Source: Lachnospiraceae bacterium (GTDB taxonomy: Bacteria > Bacillota > Clostridia > Lachnospirales > Lachnospiraceae). From it: a DNA stretch of 64,000 nt. Shown here in pieces: positions 17,560 through 26,552 of this stretch. A model generated the notes under the pieces. It was not told the DNA's origin. It saw nothing but the letters and a program-made list of their open reading frames with translations, and made no database searches. A program made the position numbers and the translations under genes. The DNA lies in NCBI GenBank assembly GCA_910576125.1, contig CAJTHM010000016.1, positions 98,677-162,676 of the forward strand. The letters run 5' to 3'. Within the stretch, counting starts at the first letter, position 1; every line of letters starts with the position of its first letter.

Positions 17560-17572
17560 TGTGCGCCTCCTC

Positions 17573-18088
17573 TCAAGCTATCCCGAAAATCTGAAAGATT
17601 TTTTCACCCATCACATACCCTGCCCCTACGAACACGAAATTCCATATCAGGATCCCGCAGGCGGAGCTGACGATGTATTTGGTCAGGTTCATCTTGATGA
17701 CGCCTGCCGGAATGGACACGATGGTGCGGATCATGGGAATCAGCTTCCCCAGGAACACACCGACGCATCCCTTTCTCCTGATCCATTCCAGGTTTTTCTC
17801 CAGAGCCTCTTTCTGTTTGGGAAATTTTCTGGTGTAGGCGTTCAGGAACAGCTCGCCGCCCTTACGCCCCAGCACATACAGAGCCAGGCTTCCCGCAAGA
17901 CCTGCCGCCACCGTTATCACCATCACCCAGAAAAAATTAATGTTCCCTCTGGATGCCATGATGCCCGAGAGCGGCATGATAATCCCGGCAGGAAAGCCCG
18001 GAAGATTCAGATATTCCAGAAATACGATTACAAATATGGCGATTGCCCCGTATTTGGTAAAGTAAAAAGTAATTGACGATAAATCCAT
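17573..18088 (-). CDS. DedA family membrane protein
   Basis: VTT/SNARE-associated-type integral membrane protein, 171 residues, short for the family. Visible features are LEYLNLPGFPAGIIMPLSG near the first helix and the conserved GKLIPMIRTIVSIPAGV segment with the functionally important Arg and Pro. DedA homologues flip phospholipids or undecaprenyl phosphate. The downstream GT4 gene is 13 bp away, so the two likely act on the same membrane pool. The start ATG is supported by homology from the first residues. Confidence 0.88.
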   Translation of the reverse strand: MDLSSITFYFTKYGAIAIFVIVFLEYLNLPGFPAGIIMPLSGIMASRGNINFFWVMVITVAAGLAGSLALYVLGRKGGELFLNAYTRKFPKQKEALEKNLEWIRRKGCVGVFLGKLIPMIRTIVSIPAGVIKMNLTKYIVSSACGILIWNFVFVGAGYVMGEKIFQIFGIA

Positions 18089-18240
18089 AGTTTTCCCTCC
18101 CGTTTCTCTCCTCAGCCGCCGGTTCCTTCAGGGGAGCAGGCTCCGCTTTTGTTAAGAATAGTATATGGAGGAAAAATAAATTGCAGGCGCAGAGTTTTCT
18201 CAAGAATTCCTAAAGATATTTTAAGGAAATAAAAAACAGT

Positions 18241-20031
18241 TCAATCTCCCTCTCCAGAATCTCCGTCCGCTTCAAAGGAAAATATCCTTACCACATCGCT
18301 GCCCCAGGTCTCCAATGGCTCAAATATAATCTCAGTACAATCGGAAATGTCTGTATCATACTTTCTCAGGCGTATATAATTATTCGCCTCATCGACTATA
18401 ATCTGCCTGTCTCCATTTAGACAGAGGGCTGCCACGCGATATCTCTTCAGCATAGTCTTAGGCACATAGGACGGCGCATAGGACAGATGCCTGTTATGGA
18501 ACATATTGCGGTTCATTTTATTCTCGGGATAGGGCAGCGTGCTCCTGTTCAGGTCACTGTCGAACACGAAGCGGATACGCTTTATATGGCAGGGCCTGTC
18601 AAAAGTATATGTAATCCTGTGTCCGATTCTCCCTACCCACGCATGCGCCTCACCGATTCTGTCCCTGTCAACGCCGTCCCGCAGGCATTCCAGGCGCTCT
18701 CCGTCTCCTGTAAGGAGCGCATTCCTGCACAGAGCGCTGACCGGACGCCTGAAATGAGGCAGATAGCAGTCATCGTCCATCAGCAGATTCTGCAGCCGTA
18801 CCACATACTTTTCAGAGATATCTTTCGGCAGGCAGCGCTCTGCCACCGCAATGTATGCTGCAGTGCCGACGGCCTGTCCCAGCAGCGCACATGTGCCCAT
18901 GACACGGCATGAACTCAATACAGCATGGGAAACTGATATGTTGCGCCCCGCGAAGAACAAGTTCGGAATGTCACGGCTGTACAGGCACCGATAAGGTATC
19001 CCGTAAGGGGAAGGCGCCTCGTGATAAATTGTAGGTTCTTCCCTTGTACGGAAACCCGCCGGGTGGTGGTCATCCATGCTCCATCCTCCGTATGCGACCT
19101 CATCGCTGAAATTCCCGCCGGAGCGGACATCATTCTGGTTCATGATATATGGCCCCTGATATCTCCTGCTCTCCCGCTTCCCAGGCAGGGAACCTATCCA
19201 GGTAAGCCTCCAGTTCCTGCTGTTCTCCTGCTCCTGCGGGCTGTTTTTCAGATAATCCCAGATACCATATGCCAGGGGAATCAGCTCATCACGGATTTCT
19301 TCTGTATCGCCGATGGTATCCCGCATCCCTCCAAGCTCCAGATACCAGAAGTTTTCAAGAGGATCTTTCAAGTCCGCCTTTCTGCGGACAAGCTTATCCT
19401 CCGTTATCTTTTCCGCCCATTCCGGCGCAATAAATGTCTGGGGTTTTTCTGTTTCCTCCGCCTGGAACATACATGACATTCCCATCGTACAGGTATCCGG
19501 CTGTTCCGGCTGAATGGATTCTCCGAATTCTTTCCGGGCCTCGCGCCCCTCCCGGAAAGAGGCTCCTGTCAGCGGCGCAAGGATGCTGTCACCGGAGCAG
19601 TCCGCAAAAAGCGCGGCTTCTACACGGTGGTATCTCTGAGTGGTTGTCTGCCATCCTGTGACCGCTGCAATAGAGCCGTCCTTCATGGAGGCGTCCAGAC
19701 AGGAGCAATTCAGCAGCAAAGTGATGTTTTTCTCGCGCTTCGCCAGACCGTACAGGATGCCATCCCAGATATAATAGTTTTTATCCGGGTTGCGGTACTG
19801 GTTTTCCATCATGATTTCCTCCAGCAGCCCTGTCTCCCTGTTATTGTCCCCCTGTGCGCCGCATACCCACATCCGTATTTCGCTGGATGCATTTCCGCCC
19901 AGCATCGGGCGGTCATGCATCAGGACCACTTTCAGCCCATATCTGGCTCCCGCAACCGCCGCGCACAGTCCGGCCAGACCGCCGCCCACGATACATAAAT
20001 CTGCAGTGTGATTAATTGTTTGAAATCCCAT
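18241..20031 (-). CDS. FAD-dependent oxidoreductase, sugar-transport associated
   Basis: A 596-residue protein of the FAD-dependent oxidoreductase group PF12831. The Rossmann dinucleotide motif is at about residues 14-19 (VGGGLAGLCAA), followed by a GGNASSEIRMW segment typical of this group, and a second FAD contact near LFFAGRNISVSHAVLSSCRVMGT. A beta-rich C-terminus (about 480-596) could be a carbohydrate-binding-like appendage. I placed the start at ATG 20031, 9 nt after GGGGAG, because upstream residues show no homology. It is the last gene after two permeases and a solute-binding protein, implying oxidation of the imported sugar or glycoside. The actual substrate is unknown. Confidence 0.85.
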   Translation of the reverse strand: MGFQTINHTADLCIVGGGLAGLCAAVAGARYGLKVVLMHDRPMLGGNASSEIRMWVCGAQGDNNRETGLLEEIMMENQYRNPDKNYYIWDGILYGLAKREKNITLLLNCSCLDASMKDGSIAAVTGWQTTTQRYHRVEAALFADCSGDSILAPLTGASFREGREARKEFGESIQPEQPDTCTMGMSCMFQAEETEKPQTFIAPEWAEKITEDKLVRRKADLKDPLENFWYLELGGMRDTIGDTEEIRDELIPLAYGIWDYLKNSPQEQENSRNWRLTWIGSLPGKRESRRYQGPYIMNQNDVRSGGNFSDEVAYGGWSMDDHHPAGFRTREEPTIYHEAPSPYGIPYRCLYSRDIPNLFFAGRNISVSHAVLSSCRVMGTCALLGQAVGTAAYIAVAERCLPKDISEKYVVRLQNLLMDDDCYLPHFRRPVSALCRNALLTGDGERLECLRDGVDRDRIGEAHAWVGRIGHRITYTFDRPCHIKRIRFVFDSDLNRSTLPYPENKMNRNMFHNRHLSYAPSYVPKTMLKRYRVAALCLNGDRQIIVDEANNYIRLRKYDTDISDCTEIIFEPLETWGSDVVRIFSFEADGDSGEGD

Positions 20032-20068
20032 TGCCTCATACTCCCCTCTGGCCTGGCACCTGATTTTC

Positions 20069-21745
20069 TTAAAAAGAACTATCCAGATGTTTTTGCTGGA
20101 ATTCCAGATAATATTCATAGCCATACCGGGAAAGGTCACTTATATAGTTATTCCAGCTGTCATCTGTTACCCCATTCAAAATAGAATCGCATGCGAACGA
20201 ATCTACACAGTCATTCAGGCCATCCGTGGTAAAGCTGAATTCCTCATTTGCCTCGGCGGGAATGATGGATCTGGACATTGTCTGTTCCATGTAATACGGC
20301 ACATAATTCTTGACAGCAGACCAGCGGATTCCGCCATTTGTCCCGCTTGGATCGGCTTTGGCTCTCAGCATCAAAGGCCCGCAGTTTACCATGCCCACAG
20401 TAGCCGTGAACGCTGAACTACCTGCATTGCTTGCAATCTCTTCATATCCCATCTCCGTGGCTTCCTCAGCCGTATAGGCGCGGTTCGTAGGATCGCTGCC
20501 CACATATTCCCAGGTCAGCCCCTCCTCTCCGTAGGCAGTGGTAAAGCTGGTCCGCTCATCCTGAGACATATAATCCCAGAGTTTCATGGCCGCTTCCACA
20601 TTCTGGCATGCCGTGGTAATCACATAGCAGCTGCGGTTGGCGCCGTTGAGATTCGCCTGCACACGGAATGTGGCGCCCTCTGCAGAAATCGGAGGCACAG
20701 GGACATACTGACTTTTCAGTTCCTCATCGGACATGTAGGTATACGGAGCCCACCCCCAGAATACACCTACTTTGCCGCCTGAAAGATTTGAATTGTACTG
20801 TTCTTCTGTCTGCGTCGCGCCTTCCACATTCACAAGGCCTTCAGCCGTCATCCTGTGGAACTCCTCCAGGAAATTGCGGTACTCATCCGTATCCACGGCA
20901 GAGACAATCTGGCCGTCCACTATATCATAGTATCCGCCTCCCAGAGGAAGACCGAAACTGTGTGCCATCTCAACATAACCAGCGGCCCAGTGCTTCTGGC
21001 ACCAGTCGAGGGGAATCTCGTTGGACGGATCTCCGTCTCCGTCGCAGTCATTATCACGAAATGCCGCCAGTACATCCTCCAGTTCCGCCATCGTAGCGGG
21101 CATGTCCAGCTGCAGCTGATCCAGCCACTCCTGATTGATCCACATGGTACCCCGGATGGCATTGCCGGGATTCACGAGAGTACCTCCCATCATGCTGTAA
21201 ATGTGCCCGTCAGGATAGGTCAGAAATTCTTTCCAGTCAGGGACACTTTCCTCATAGAGAGCATATACATTGGGAGCAAATTCCTCAATCTTGTCCTCCA
21301 GAGCAACGAACAGGCCGGTATTGTCGACAATCTGGTTGTCACCGAGCAGCCCCCAGAACACATCCGGCAAATCCCCGGCCAGCATGGTGGACAGTTTCTC
21401 GGATTCCGCTCCGCCTTCCAGCATAGGGAGCCATTCAATGTTGTAACCCAGATCCTCTTCTGCTTTCCGCAGCATCACTTTGAATTTCGCAAAGTCGTCG
21501 TTGTCAGACACATCAGCGTTGTGTTTGCCCACGGCGATGCGGAGCGTCACCTGTTCATCCGCGCCTGAGGATTCTTCTGAATCCGATGAATTTTCTTCCG
21601 AAGTCCGGGAAACAGATGACTCTTCCTGTGAAACGGATTCCTGTGAGTTGCCGGACTGCGTGTCACCAGATTGTGAGCCGCAGGCGCAGACACCAAGCGT
21701 CAAAGACAGTGCCAGAAGAACTGATACCATTTTTTTCCTTCTCAT
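20069..21745 (-). CDS. Sugar ABC transporter substrate-binding lipoprotein
   Basis: Extracellular solute-binding protein of 558 residues, anchored as a lipoprotein. The signal peptide MRRKKMVSVLLALSLTLG ends in a lipobox with Cys22 as the lipidated residue, followed by a Ser/Glu-rich linker and the bacterial SBP type 1 fold. Length and organisation match LplA/YtcQ-type binding proteins for uronate or complex oligosaccharides. It follows the two permease genes and precedes the oxidoreductase. No ATPase gene is present; such systems commonly share a single MsmX-like ATPase encoded elsewhere. Confidence 0.92.
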   Translation of the reverse strand: MRRKKMVSVLLALSLTLGVCACGSQSGDTQSGNSQESVSQEESSVSRTSEENSSDSEESSGADEQVTLRIAVGKHNADVSDNDDFAKFKVMLRKAEEDLGYNIEWLPMLEGGAESEKLSTMLAGDLPDVFWGLLGDNQIVDNTGLFVALEDKIEEFAPNVYALYEESVPDWKEFLTYPDGHIYSMMGGTLVNPGNAIRGTMWINQEWLDQLQLDMPATMAELEDVLAAFRDNDCDGDGDPSNEIPLDWCQKHWAAGYVEMAHSFGLPLGGGYYDIVDGQIVSAVDTDEYRNFLEEFHRMTAEGLVNVEGATQTEEQYNSNLSGGKVGVFWGWAPYTYMSDEELKSQYVPVPPISAEGATFRVQANLNGANRSCYVITTACQNVEAAMKLWDYMSQDERTSFTTAYGEEGLTWEYVGSDPTNRAYTAEEATEMGYEEIASNAGSSAFTATVGMVNCGPLMLRAKADPSGTNGGIRWSAVKNYVPYYMEQTMSRSIIPAEANEEFSFTTDGLNDCVDSFACDSILNGVTDDSWNNYISDLSRYGYEYYLEFQQKHLDSSF

Positions 21746-21815
21746 TTTGATTCATCCTTTCTGATATATGATTTTTAGTTTATTTCAAAAGAGGTTTCCT
21801 CCCTCATTGAAACCC

Positions 21816-22715
21816 TTATCCCTTGACAGAGCCGATCATGACCCCCTGCACAAAGTATTTCTGCAGAAAAGGATAGACACACATAATCGGGGCCGTGGCA
21901 ACTACAATGACCGCATACTTCACCACCTGAACCTGCTTCAGATACTCTCCCGCCAGTTCTCCGTCCTGAATCTCCGCCGTATTGTTCGATGTCATCAGCA
22001 GCTGACGCAAAATCAGCTGCAATGGATACTTTGTGTCATCGCTTAAATAAATCATCGCGTGATAATAGCTGTTCCAATAACCTACTGCCACATACAGAGC
22101 AATTACGGCGATTATCGCCTTGGACAGAGGAATCACAAATCGGAAGAAAAATCTTCCGTTCCCGCAGCCGTCAATCTTTGTGGCATTCAGGAGCTCCTCT
22201 GAAAGGCTCGACTCGCAGAAACTTCGTATCAGGATGATATTATAGACTGATACACAGCCCATCAGAATAACTGACCATCTGCTGTTGACCAGATTCAGGT
22301 CTTTTGCCACAAAGTAGGTGGGAATCAGGCCGCCTGAAAAATACATGGTAAAAATCATCAATTTCATGATAAGATTTCTGGCCGGAAGATCCCTGCGCGA
22401 CAGAGCATACCCCGCCGGGATGCAGAAAGCAAGGCCAAGGGCCGTACCTGCCAGCGTATATAAGACAGTATTGTAATATCCTGTCAGTATCTTTTTATTT
22501 TCCAGGACAAATTGATAGCCGGACAGATGGAATCCCTCTGGCCAGAGCAGGAAATGGCCGGAATTGACGGCTGTGGAACTGGATACGGATGCCACCAGGA
22601 CAAAATATACAGGATATATGCTCAGCACAATGGCGAATATGGCCACGGCATACAGGAATATATCCAGAATCCTGTCCCCTAACGGTCTGTTTCTGAAACG
22701 TCTCCTTTTATGCAT
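21816..22715 (-). CDS. Sugar ABC transporter permease, MalG/YtcP-like
   Basis: Inner-membrane permease of 299 residues with six predicted helices. The cytoplasmic coupling loop is visible at about 190-215 (ELLNATKIDGCGNGRFFFRFVIPL), the equivalent of the EAA motif. N-terminal segment LYPVYF-like (LSIYPVYFVLVASVS) is typical of YtcP/LplC proteins. It lies 15 bp after the partner permease and 70 bp before the binding-protein gene. Confidence 0.92.
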   Translation of the reverse strand: MHKRRRFRNRPLGDRILDIFLYAVAIFAIVLSIYPVYFVLVASVSSSTAVNSGHFLLWPEGFHLSGYQFVLENKKILTGYYNTVLYTLAGTALGLAFCIPAGYALSRRDLPARNLIMKLMIFTMYFSGGLIPTYFVAKDLNLVNSRWSVILMGCVSVYNIILIRSFCESSLSEELLNATKIDGCGNGRFFFRFVIPLSKAIIAVIALYVAVGYWNSYYHAMIYLSDDTKYPLQLILRQLLMTSNNTAEIQDGELAGEYLKQVQVVKYAVIVVATAPIMCVYPFLQKYFVQGVMIGSVKG

Positions 22716-22730
22716 ATCGCTCCACCTCCC

Positions 22731-23669
22731 CTACCACAATCCAGAACCGCTTAATTTTCTGGTAATACTGTTCACCACTGTCAAAAAGGTAAAATTAATC
22801 ACATTATTGAATAAGCTGACTGCTGTGGAGAAGCTGTATTTGCTGTTCTGCAGGCCCATCTTGTAACTGTAGGTTGAGATGACTTCTGATACGGACAGGT
22901 TCAGATTGTTCTGCATAAGGAAGCTTTTGTCAAATCCCACAGACATAATCGAGCCACACCGCAGAACCAACATGATGAGAACCGTGGACGCGATGGCAGG
23001 CAAATCTACATGGATAATCCGCTGCAGCTTATTGGCCCCATCAATCATAGCCGCCTCGTGCAGCTCAGGATCCGAGTTCGTCAGGGCCGCCATATAGATG
23101 ATGGCGCCCCAGCCGACCTCCTGCCATACCCCAGTCCAGATATAGATATGGACATACAGATCAGGTTCTGCCATAAAGTTGATTCGCTGTCCTCCTAAAG
23201 CTTCAATGAGTGTATTAATCCAGCCTGAATTATAAGATGTAAAAGTATAAATCATTCCCACCACTACTACCACCGAAATGAAATGCGGCAAATATGTTAT
23301 CGTCTGTGTGATGCGTTTGAATCTTGTACTGTTGATGTTGTGAAGAATCAAAGCAAAAACAATCGGAATGGGAAATGTCAGCAGGCTATAGAAGCTGATT
23401 ACCAATGTATTGCGGACAATAGGCCAAAATTGTGCAGAATTGAAAAGATACCGAAACCATTTGAGCCCCACCCACTTACTCCCCAGAATGCCGCCAGCAA
23501 AATTAAAATCCCGGAAAGCAATCTGAATGCCATACATCGGCACGTAACAAAAGATGACAATCATGACCACGGCAGGAAACAGCATCAGATAAAGCGCCCA
23601 ATTCTGTCTGGCCAGGCGCATTTTCTTTTTCAGTTCCAATCCCTTTGGATTTGTTTTTGACTTTCCCAT
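22731..23669 (-). CDS. Sugar ABC transporter permease, LplB/UgpA-like
   Basis: First gene of the transport operon; 312-residue permease with six helices. The opening LYLMLFPAVVMIVIFCYVPM and the coupling loop ELHEAAMIDGANKLQRIIHV are characteristic of LplB/YtePO-type subunits. I prefer the ATG at 23669 (MGKSK), six nt after GAGGGGG, over upstream in-frame starts reaching 23741. It is divergent from the PocR/AraC regulator, which probably controls it. Confidence 0.92.
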   Translation of the reverse strand: MGKSKTNPKGLELKKKMRLARQNWALYLMLFPAVVMIVIFCYVPMYGIQIAFRDFNFAGGILGSKWVGLKWFRYLFNSAQFWPIVRNTLVISFYSLLTFPIPIVFALILHNINSTRFKRITQTITYLPHFISVVVVVGMIYTFTSYNSGWINTLIEALGGQRINFMAEPDLYVHIYIWTGVWQEVGWGAIIYMAALTNSDPELHEAAMIDGANKLQRIIHVDLPAIASTVLIMLVLRCGSIMSVGFDKSFLMQNNLNLSVSEVISTYSYKMGLQNSKYSFSTAVSLFNNVINFTFLTVVNSITRKLSGSGLW

Positions 23670-23795
23670 AGATATCCCCCTCTCATGCATCTTTCCTCTT
23701 CGTAACTTCATATTACTAATATACCTGATATCTCCGTACATTTCCTTTGTTTTTTTGCTCTATTTCCTTATTTTTCGCAAAATATTTTCTTTTTA

Positions 23796-23825
23796 TTGAC
23801 AGGTTCCTTTTTTCTGTGGTACCAT
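23796..23825 (+). promoter_or_regulatory. Putative promoter of the AraC-type regulator
   Basis: A perfect TTGACA is followed after 18 bp by TACCAT, about 60 bp before the regulator start, within the divergent intergenic region. Confidence 0.6.
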
Positions 23826-23884
23826 GATTACAAAACGGACATGGTATCGGTCAACTGCAGCAAAAGCAATTGGGGGACATCAGT

Positions 23885-24784
23885 TTGGATAAAGAGACTT
23901 TGAAAGAGAGTCTGATTGACGACATCTGTAATTACATAGAATATCTGGAGCAGGAACCTTTCGGATACCACATCACCTTGCACCAGGCAGAAAGGGCCCT
24001 GGGCATGTATTTCCACCGCTTTTTAAAATATAATCAGCACAGCTGCCAGATCTGCAAAGAAATGAAGCAGTCTTCCCGGGCACAGATGCACTGTGTCACA
24101 CGCCAGGCAAAAGTCGCTGAGGCAGCAGCCGATCATGCCATTCTTGGAACCTGCTTCGCCGGAGTGACGGAATATGTATTCCCGCTATATATGACTTCAG
24201 GAAACCAGTGTGGGTTCCTGTGCTTCAGCGGCTATTCCGTAAATCCGGCGAATTCCGCAGAAAGGGCGTGTGCCGCCGCCTTTCGCTTCAATCTTTCCCG
24301 GGAAAAGCTGGTAAACGCAGTAAGCAGCCTGAATCGGGACATTCCTGCTTTCGAGACATTATCCGTCCAGGCGGCTCCGCTTCAAAGTATGTTCATGCTG
24401 CTCTTCCATCTTTTAAATCCGAAGCAGATTGACACAAATGCCGTAAACTCTCAGGAGGCCCTTTATCTGAATATGCTCTCAAACATCAACTATGCGTTTC
24501 GCGATCCCGACTTCTCACTGAGAATACTGGCTGACAGAATGAATCTGAATTACTCTTATGTCAGCCATGTTTTTGCAAAATACTGCAAAAGCTCTTTTCC
24601 CCAGTATCTCCGCTCGCTCCGGATTGAGGCTGCAAAAAAATATCTGGAACACACAAATGATGCAATCTCTATCATTGCCAGCACATGCGGTTTCAACGAC
24701 TCTAATTATTTTTCCCATATATTTATGGAGGAGACAGGATTGACACCCACCCAGTGGCGGCGCAGATATGTCGCGAAGTTATAA
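23885..24784 (+). CDS. AraC family regulator with PocR-type sensory domain
   Basis: Transcription factor of 299 residues, divergent from the sugar transport operon and the likely regulator of it. The N-terminal half (about 25-160) matches PocR ligand-binding domains: the CQIC pair, then HCVTRQAKV, GTCFAGVTEYVFPL and a CGFLCFSG segment. The last 100 residues are a canonical AraC double helix-turn-helix (FSLRILADRMNLNYSYVSHVF; AISIIASTCGFNDSNYFSHIF). No ATG opens the frame; TTG at 23885 follows GGGGGA by 8 nt and is preferred over TTG at 23870. Confidence 0.88.
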   Translation: MDKETLKESLIDDICNYIEYLEQEPFGYHITLHQAERALGMYFHRFLKYNQHSCQICKEMKQSSRAQMHCVTRQAKVAEAAADHAILGTCFAGVTEYVFPLYMTSGNQCGFLCFSGYSVNPANSAERACAAAFRFNLSREKLVNAVSSLNRDIPAFETLSVQAAPLQSMFMLLFHLLNPKQIDTNAVNSQEALYLNMLSNINYAFRDPDFSLRILADRMNLNYSYVSHVFAKYCKSSFPQYLRSLRIEAAKKYLEHTNDAISIIASTCGFNDSNYFSHIFMEETGLTPTQWRRRYVAKL

Positions 24785-24811
24785 ATGATATATGCTTTCC
24801 ATGCACAAAGA

Positions 24812-24838
24812 AACCCTCCGAATATTCTTCAGAGGGTT
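24812..24838 (-). terminator. Terminator of ilvC, between convergent genes
   Basis: AACCCTC and GAGGGTT pair around a 13-nt loop. On the minus strand the stem is followed by TCTTTGT. It may also serve the converging regulator gene. Confidence 0.65.
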
Positions 24839-24867
24839 CCCTATTATACGACTGTACTTTAAACTAA

Positions 24868-25887
24868 TTAGTTGTTGATCAGCTTGTCCTCTTCATTGTT
24901 CCAGCTGTAAAGCTTTCTGATCTCCTCGCCCACTTTCTCCGCTGGATGCTCGCCGGCCAGCTTTCTCATGGCCTTGAAGTGAACCTGTCTTCCGGCAGGA
25001 GACATATCAAGCAGGAATTCTTTCGCGAACGTTCCATCCTGGATGTCGCTTAAGATCTTCTTCATAGCTTTCTTGGTCTCTTCGGTGATAATCTTGGGAC
25101 CGGTGATGTAGTCGCCATACTCGGCCGTATTGGAGATGGAATAGCGCATCCCGGCGAAACCGCTCTGGTAAATCAAATCTACGATGAGCTTCATCTCATG
25201 GATACACTCGAAGTAAGCGTTCCTCTCGTCATAGCCGGCCTCAACCAGTGTCTCGAAGCCTGCCTGCATCAGGGCGCAGACGCCGCCGCACAGCACGGCC
25301 TGCTCGCCGAAGAGATCTGTCTCGGTCTCGGTGCGGAAAGTAGTCTCCAGCACGCCTGCCCTTGCGCCGCCGATGCCCAGCGCATATGCCAGTGCGATAT
25401 CCTGTGCTTTGCCTGTGGCATCCTGCTCCACAGCAATCAGGCAGGGAACGCCCTTGCCCTCCTGGTACTCGCTTCTCACGGTATGTCCGGGTCCCTTGGG
25501 CGCGATCATGGTCACGTCCACATAGGCGGGCGGCACGATACAGCCGAAATGGATATTGAATCCATGGGCGAACATCAGCATGTTGCCCTCCTCCAGGTTG
25601 GGCTCGATGTCTTTCTTGTAAAGGTCAGCCTGCTTCTCATCGTTGATCAGAATCATGATGATGTCGGCTTTCTTCGCGGCCTCCGCGGCGGTGAACACCT
25701 CGAAGCCCTGCTTCACTGCCTTGTCCCAGGACTTGGAGCCCTCATACAGACCGATGATCACATGGCATCCGGAATCCTTCAGGTTCAGCGCGTGCGCATG
25801 ACCCTGGCTGCCGTAGCCGATGATTGCGATAGTCTTTCCCTCTAACAGGGACAGATTGCAGTCTTCCTGATAAAAAATCTTTGCCAT
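24868..25887 (-). CDS. ilvC: Ketol-acid reductoisomerase
   Basis: NADPH- and Mg-dependent enzyme turning acetolactate or acetohydroxybutyrate into the dihydroxy acids of valine and isoleucine synthesis. The 339 residues match class I KARI. GYGSQGHAHALNL marks the nucleotide site at about residues 25-37, and the C-terminal metal-binding domain has DLFGEQAVLCGG and an ECIHE segment. The start at 25887 is fixed by GGAGGAAAAG upstream and by homology. It is the last gene of the ilvB-ilvN-ilvN-ilvC locus and is followed by a terminator. Confidence 0.96.
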   Translation of the reverse strand: MAKIFYQEDCNLSLLEGKTIAIIGYGSQGHAHALNLKDSGCHVIIGLYEGSKSWDKAVKQGFEVFTAAEAAKKADIIMILINDEKQADLYKKDIEPNLEEGNMLMFAHGFNIHFGCIVPPAYVDVTMIAPKGPGHTVRSEYQEGKGVPCLIAVEQDATGKAQDIALAYALGIGGARAGVLETTFRTETETDLFGEQAVLCGGVCALMQAGFETLVEAGYDERNAYFECIHEMKLIVDLIYQSGFAGMRYSISNTAEYGDYITGPKIITEETKKAMKKILSDIQDGTFAKEFLLDMSPAGRQVHFKAMRKLAGEHPAEKVGEEIRKLYSWNNEEDKLINN

Positions 25888-25982
25888 TTTACTTTTCCTC
25901 CATTTGGTTGTTTTATTCTTCCAGCCTAGGGAAAACAAGCTTTCCCTGAGTCGAAAATACATGTGTATTCAGCCCGTCAGCC

Positions 25983-25999
25983 GACTGACCCGGTCAGTC
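25983..25999. other. Inverted repeat at the end of the first ilvN copy
   Basis: GACTGAC and GTCAGTC pair around three bases and overlap the stop codon of the upstream gene, in the ilvN-ilvC gap. It may be an mRNA processing or stability hairpin. Confidence 0.4.
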
Positions 26000-26494
26000 G
26001 AAGCGCACCACAGGCTCCGTTCCTCTCCCCAGCCCTGCTATGCCTGTCCGGGCCAGCTCCAGGATTTCGTATCCCTCCAGCAGACCGATAAAAGCGTCAA
26101 TCTTCTGCTGGTTGCCCGTCAGCTCAATCATCAGGCTCTCCGGTGCGATATCAATAATCTTCGCCCGGAAGATGTCCGCCACAGAGATGACTCCCTGCCT
26201 CTGTTCCGCGGTGGCGCGCACCTTGACCATAATCAGCTCCCGGTATACGCTCTTTTCCGGCTTCAGTTCCTTGATGTTCCGCACATCCTCCAGCTTGGCC
26301 ACCTGTTTCTCAATCTGCTCCAGAATCTCGTCGTCGCCGGAGGCCACAATCGTGATGCGGGTGATGCGGGAATCCGAGGTCACCCCTGCCGTAATGCTCT
26401 CCACATTATAGCCGCGCCTGGCGAAAAGCCCTGAAATCCGGCTCAGGACGCCGGATGTATTGTTGACCAGCAACTGGAACACTTTCTTCTGCAT
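25994..26494 (-). CDS. ilvN: Acetolactate synthase small subunit, copy nearest ilvC
   Basis: Regulatory ACT-domain subunit that activates the IlvB catalytic subunit and gives valine feedback sensitivity. At 166 residues it has standard IlvN/IlvH length. The ACT motif appears at once (LLVNNTSGVLSRISGLFARRGYNVES), and the C-terminal half is also typical (ELARTGIAGLGRG). It is more canonical than the second copy at 27392-27886. Start ATG 26494 preferred to TTG 26497. It lies about 55 bp from the metallopeptidase-like gene and about 105 bp from ilvC. Confidence 0.93.
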   Translation of the reverse strand: MQKKVFQLLVNNTSGVLSRISGLFARRGYNVESITAGVTSDSRITRITIVASGDDEILEQIEKQVAKLEDVRNIKELKPEKSVYRELIMVKVRATAEQRQGVISVADIFRAKIIDIAPESLMIELTGNQQKIDAFIGLLEGYEILELARTGIAGLGRGTEPVVRFD

Positions 26495-26552
26495 CAAACC
26501 TCATCCTCTCTTTCTGACTCACTTATAATCCGCTCTTCTTTTGGTTTTCGTC

